Positions 62,868-64,000 of a stretch of DNA of 64,000 bases are shown here, in pieces (positions within the stretch are counted from its first letter, which is position 1; every line of letters begins with the position of its first letter). Below the pieces are notes generated by a model that saw only the letters and a program-made list of their open reading frames with translations, ran no database searches and was not told the origin of the DNA. The DNA is from JBBQNY01 sp038255255 (lineage in GTDB: Bacteria > Pseudomonadota > Gammaproteobacteria > Xanthomonadales > Ahniellaceae): positions 1 through 64,000 of the forward strand of contig JBBSLL010000008.1 in NCBI GenBank assembly GCA_038255255.1. The letters run 5' to 3'. The translations under genes and the position numbers were made by a program.

Positions 62868-64000
62868 TCACGCCACGATGCGGTAGCAGGGCTCGTAGGC
62901 CTTGGCACCCGGAAGCTTCATGCGATGCTGCGCCACGAATGCGGCGAGCAGGCCGTCGAGTGCCTGCATCAGTTCGGGTTGGCCCTGTATTTCGTAGGGA
63001 CCATGGCGCTCGATGGCGCGCACCCCCTCTTCCTTGACGTTGCCGGCCACGATGCCGGAAAACGCCCGGCGCATGTCCGCAGCGAGCGCGTGCGTGGGCA
63101 TGTCGCGATGCAGTCGCAGCGCCGCCATGCGCTCGTGTGTCGGGAAGAACGGCTGCTGGAATGGCAGGTCGATCGTGAGTGCCCAATTGAAGAAGAACGC
63201 GTCCTCGGTGCTGCGCCGGTATTCGCGGACCTCGCGCATGCCGCGCTTGACGGCCCGCGCGACTTCCGCCGGGTCGTCGATGATGATGCGGTAGCGGGAA
63301 GCCACCGCGTCCCCGAGCACCAGGCGCAGGAACGCGTCGATCTGCTCGAAATACGCCGCGGACTCGCGCGGACCCGTCATCAGCAGCGGCAACGGCACGC
63401 CTGCATTGGCCGGATGCAACAGGATCCCGAGCAGATACAGGATTTCTTCGGCGGTGCCGACGCCACCGGGGAACACCACGATCGAGTGCGCGATGCGCAC
63501 GAAGGCCTCGAGGCGCTTCTCGATGTCCGGCATGATCACGAGGTGGTTGACGATCGGGTTGGGCGATTCGGCGGCGATGATGCCGGGCTCGGTGATACCG
63601 ATGTAACGGTTGCCACGCCGACGCTGCTTGGCGTGGCCGATGGTCGCGCCCTTCATCGGGCCCTTCATCGCACCGGGACCGCAGCCCGTGCAGATGTCGA
63701 GTCCGCGCAGGCCCATCTGGTAGCCCACCTTCTTGGTGTAGTCGTACTCGTCGCGCCCGATCGAGTGCCCGCCCCAGCAGACCACGAGGCTCGGATCGGC
63801 ATGCGCCTGGAGGATGCGCGCGTTGCGCAGGATCTCGAAAACGGTGTTGGTCAGTCCGGCGGACGTGGCGAGGTCGAAACGGTCCTGGGCAACCTGGGTC
63901 GCGTGGTAGGCGATGTCGCGCACCACGGCGAAGAGCTGCTCGTTGATGCCGCGGATCATGCGGCCGTCGACGAATGCGGTTTCCGGTGCGTTGAGGAGTT
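62868..64000 (-). CDS. ppnN: Nucleotide 5'-monophosphate nucleosidase PpnN, 5' end outside
   Basis: The window holds the C-terminal ~377 codons and the frame stays open to the right edge; the residues upstream of the ATG at 63959 (NAPETAFVDGRMIRG) match the E. coli family, so the true start lies outside. It has the LOG/Rossmann motif VVFPGGVGTAEEILYLLG (PGGxGTxxE) and VVCWGGHSIGRDEYDY. PpnN cleaves purine monophosphates and is activated by (p)ppGpp. It is followed by fimT on the same strand. Confidence 0.95.
   Translation of the reverse strand, partial: LLNAPETAFVDGRMIRGINEQLFAVVRDIAYHATQVAQDRFDLATSAGLTNTVFEILRNARILQAHADPSLVVCWGGHSIGRDEYDYTKKVGYQMGLRGLDICTGCGPGAMKGPMKGATIGHAKQRRRGNRYIGITEPGIIAAESPNPIVNHLVIMPDIEKRLEAFVRIAHSIVVFPGGVGTAEEILYLLGILLHPANAGVPLPLLMTGPRESAAYFEQIDAFLRLVLGDAVASRYRIIIDDPAEVARAVKRGMREVREYRRSTEDAFFFNWALTIDLPFQQPFFPTHERMAALRLHRDMPTHALAADMRRAFSGIVAGNVKEEGVRAIERHGPYEIQGQPELMQALDGLLAAFVAQHRMKLPGAKAYEPCYRIVA

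Overview
The window is chromosomal DNA from a GC-rich Gammaproteobacterium. The gene content and order point to the Xanthomonadales/Lysobacterales or a close relative. Evidence for this includes the thrS-infC-rpmI-rplT-pheST-ihfA-merR block, a tyr-gly-thr tRNA cluster upstream of tuf, an Rrf2-led sufBCDS cluster, AmgK/MurU, Hda, and a minor-pilin cluster with PilY1. Genes are densely packed, with many 4-nt ATGA or GTGA stop/start overlaps. No gene-free stretch exceeds 300 bases. I see no prophage, transposon, integrase or CRISPR array.

Layout. 1-623 (minus) holds the start of tuf and tRNA-Thr, tRNA-Gly and tRNA-Tyr behind one consensus promoter. 734-8390 (minus) is the translation block: thrS, infC, rpmI, rplT, pheS, pheT, ihfA and a MerR-type gene. 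It carries RNA-level control candidates: a terminator in the thrS leader, an ATC start for infC, hairpins before rpmI and a terminator before pheS. 8455-14143 (plus) has a lipoprotein, an acyl-CoA dehydrogenase, a small exported protein, an HNH nuclease and dxs. 14090-19863 (minus) has prmC, a 1403-residue envelope protein of unknown function and a DUF5706 (Pycsar-effector-like) membrane protein. 20000-25547 is an oxidative-stress group (katG, oxyR, msrA) with a lipoprotein esterase.

25644-31476 mixes a GST, a DUF2007 protein, glnS, a Cys-rich lipoprotein, a deaminase, a DUF962 protein, mazG and cysQ. 31524-36047 (minus) has nudE, an inositol-phosphatase-family gene, an isolated gspL-gspM-gspN trio and rsmE. 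36245-40716 has lipoprotein, membrane and peptidase genes and comEA. 40767-47053 (minus) is the SUF iron-sulfur operon: the regulator, sufB, sufC, sufD, sufS, then a GNAT and a Rieske protein. 47214-54453 holds amgK-murU (plus), hda-perM-pgsA-DUF2066 (minus) and purM-purN (plus). After a DUF3108 gene and tRNA-Asn, 55532-62733 (minus) is the type IV minor-pilin operon fimT-pilV-pilW-pilX-pilY1-pilE. The window ends inside ppnN.

Most genes are housekeeping and confidently named. The least explained items are the large envelope protein, which carries a TonB-box/plug-like segment in a predicted periplasmic loop, its DUF5706 neighbour, and several structured intergenic segments. Positions were counted by hand and no database search was run, so family names rest on recognition of motifs and gene order.
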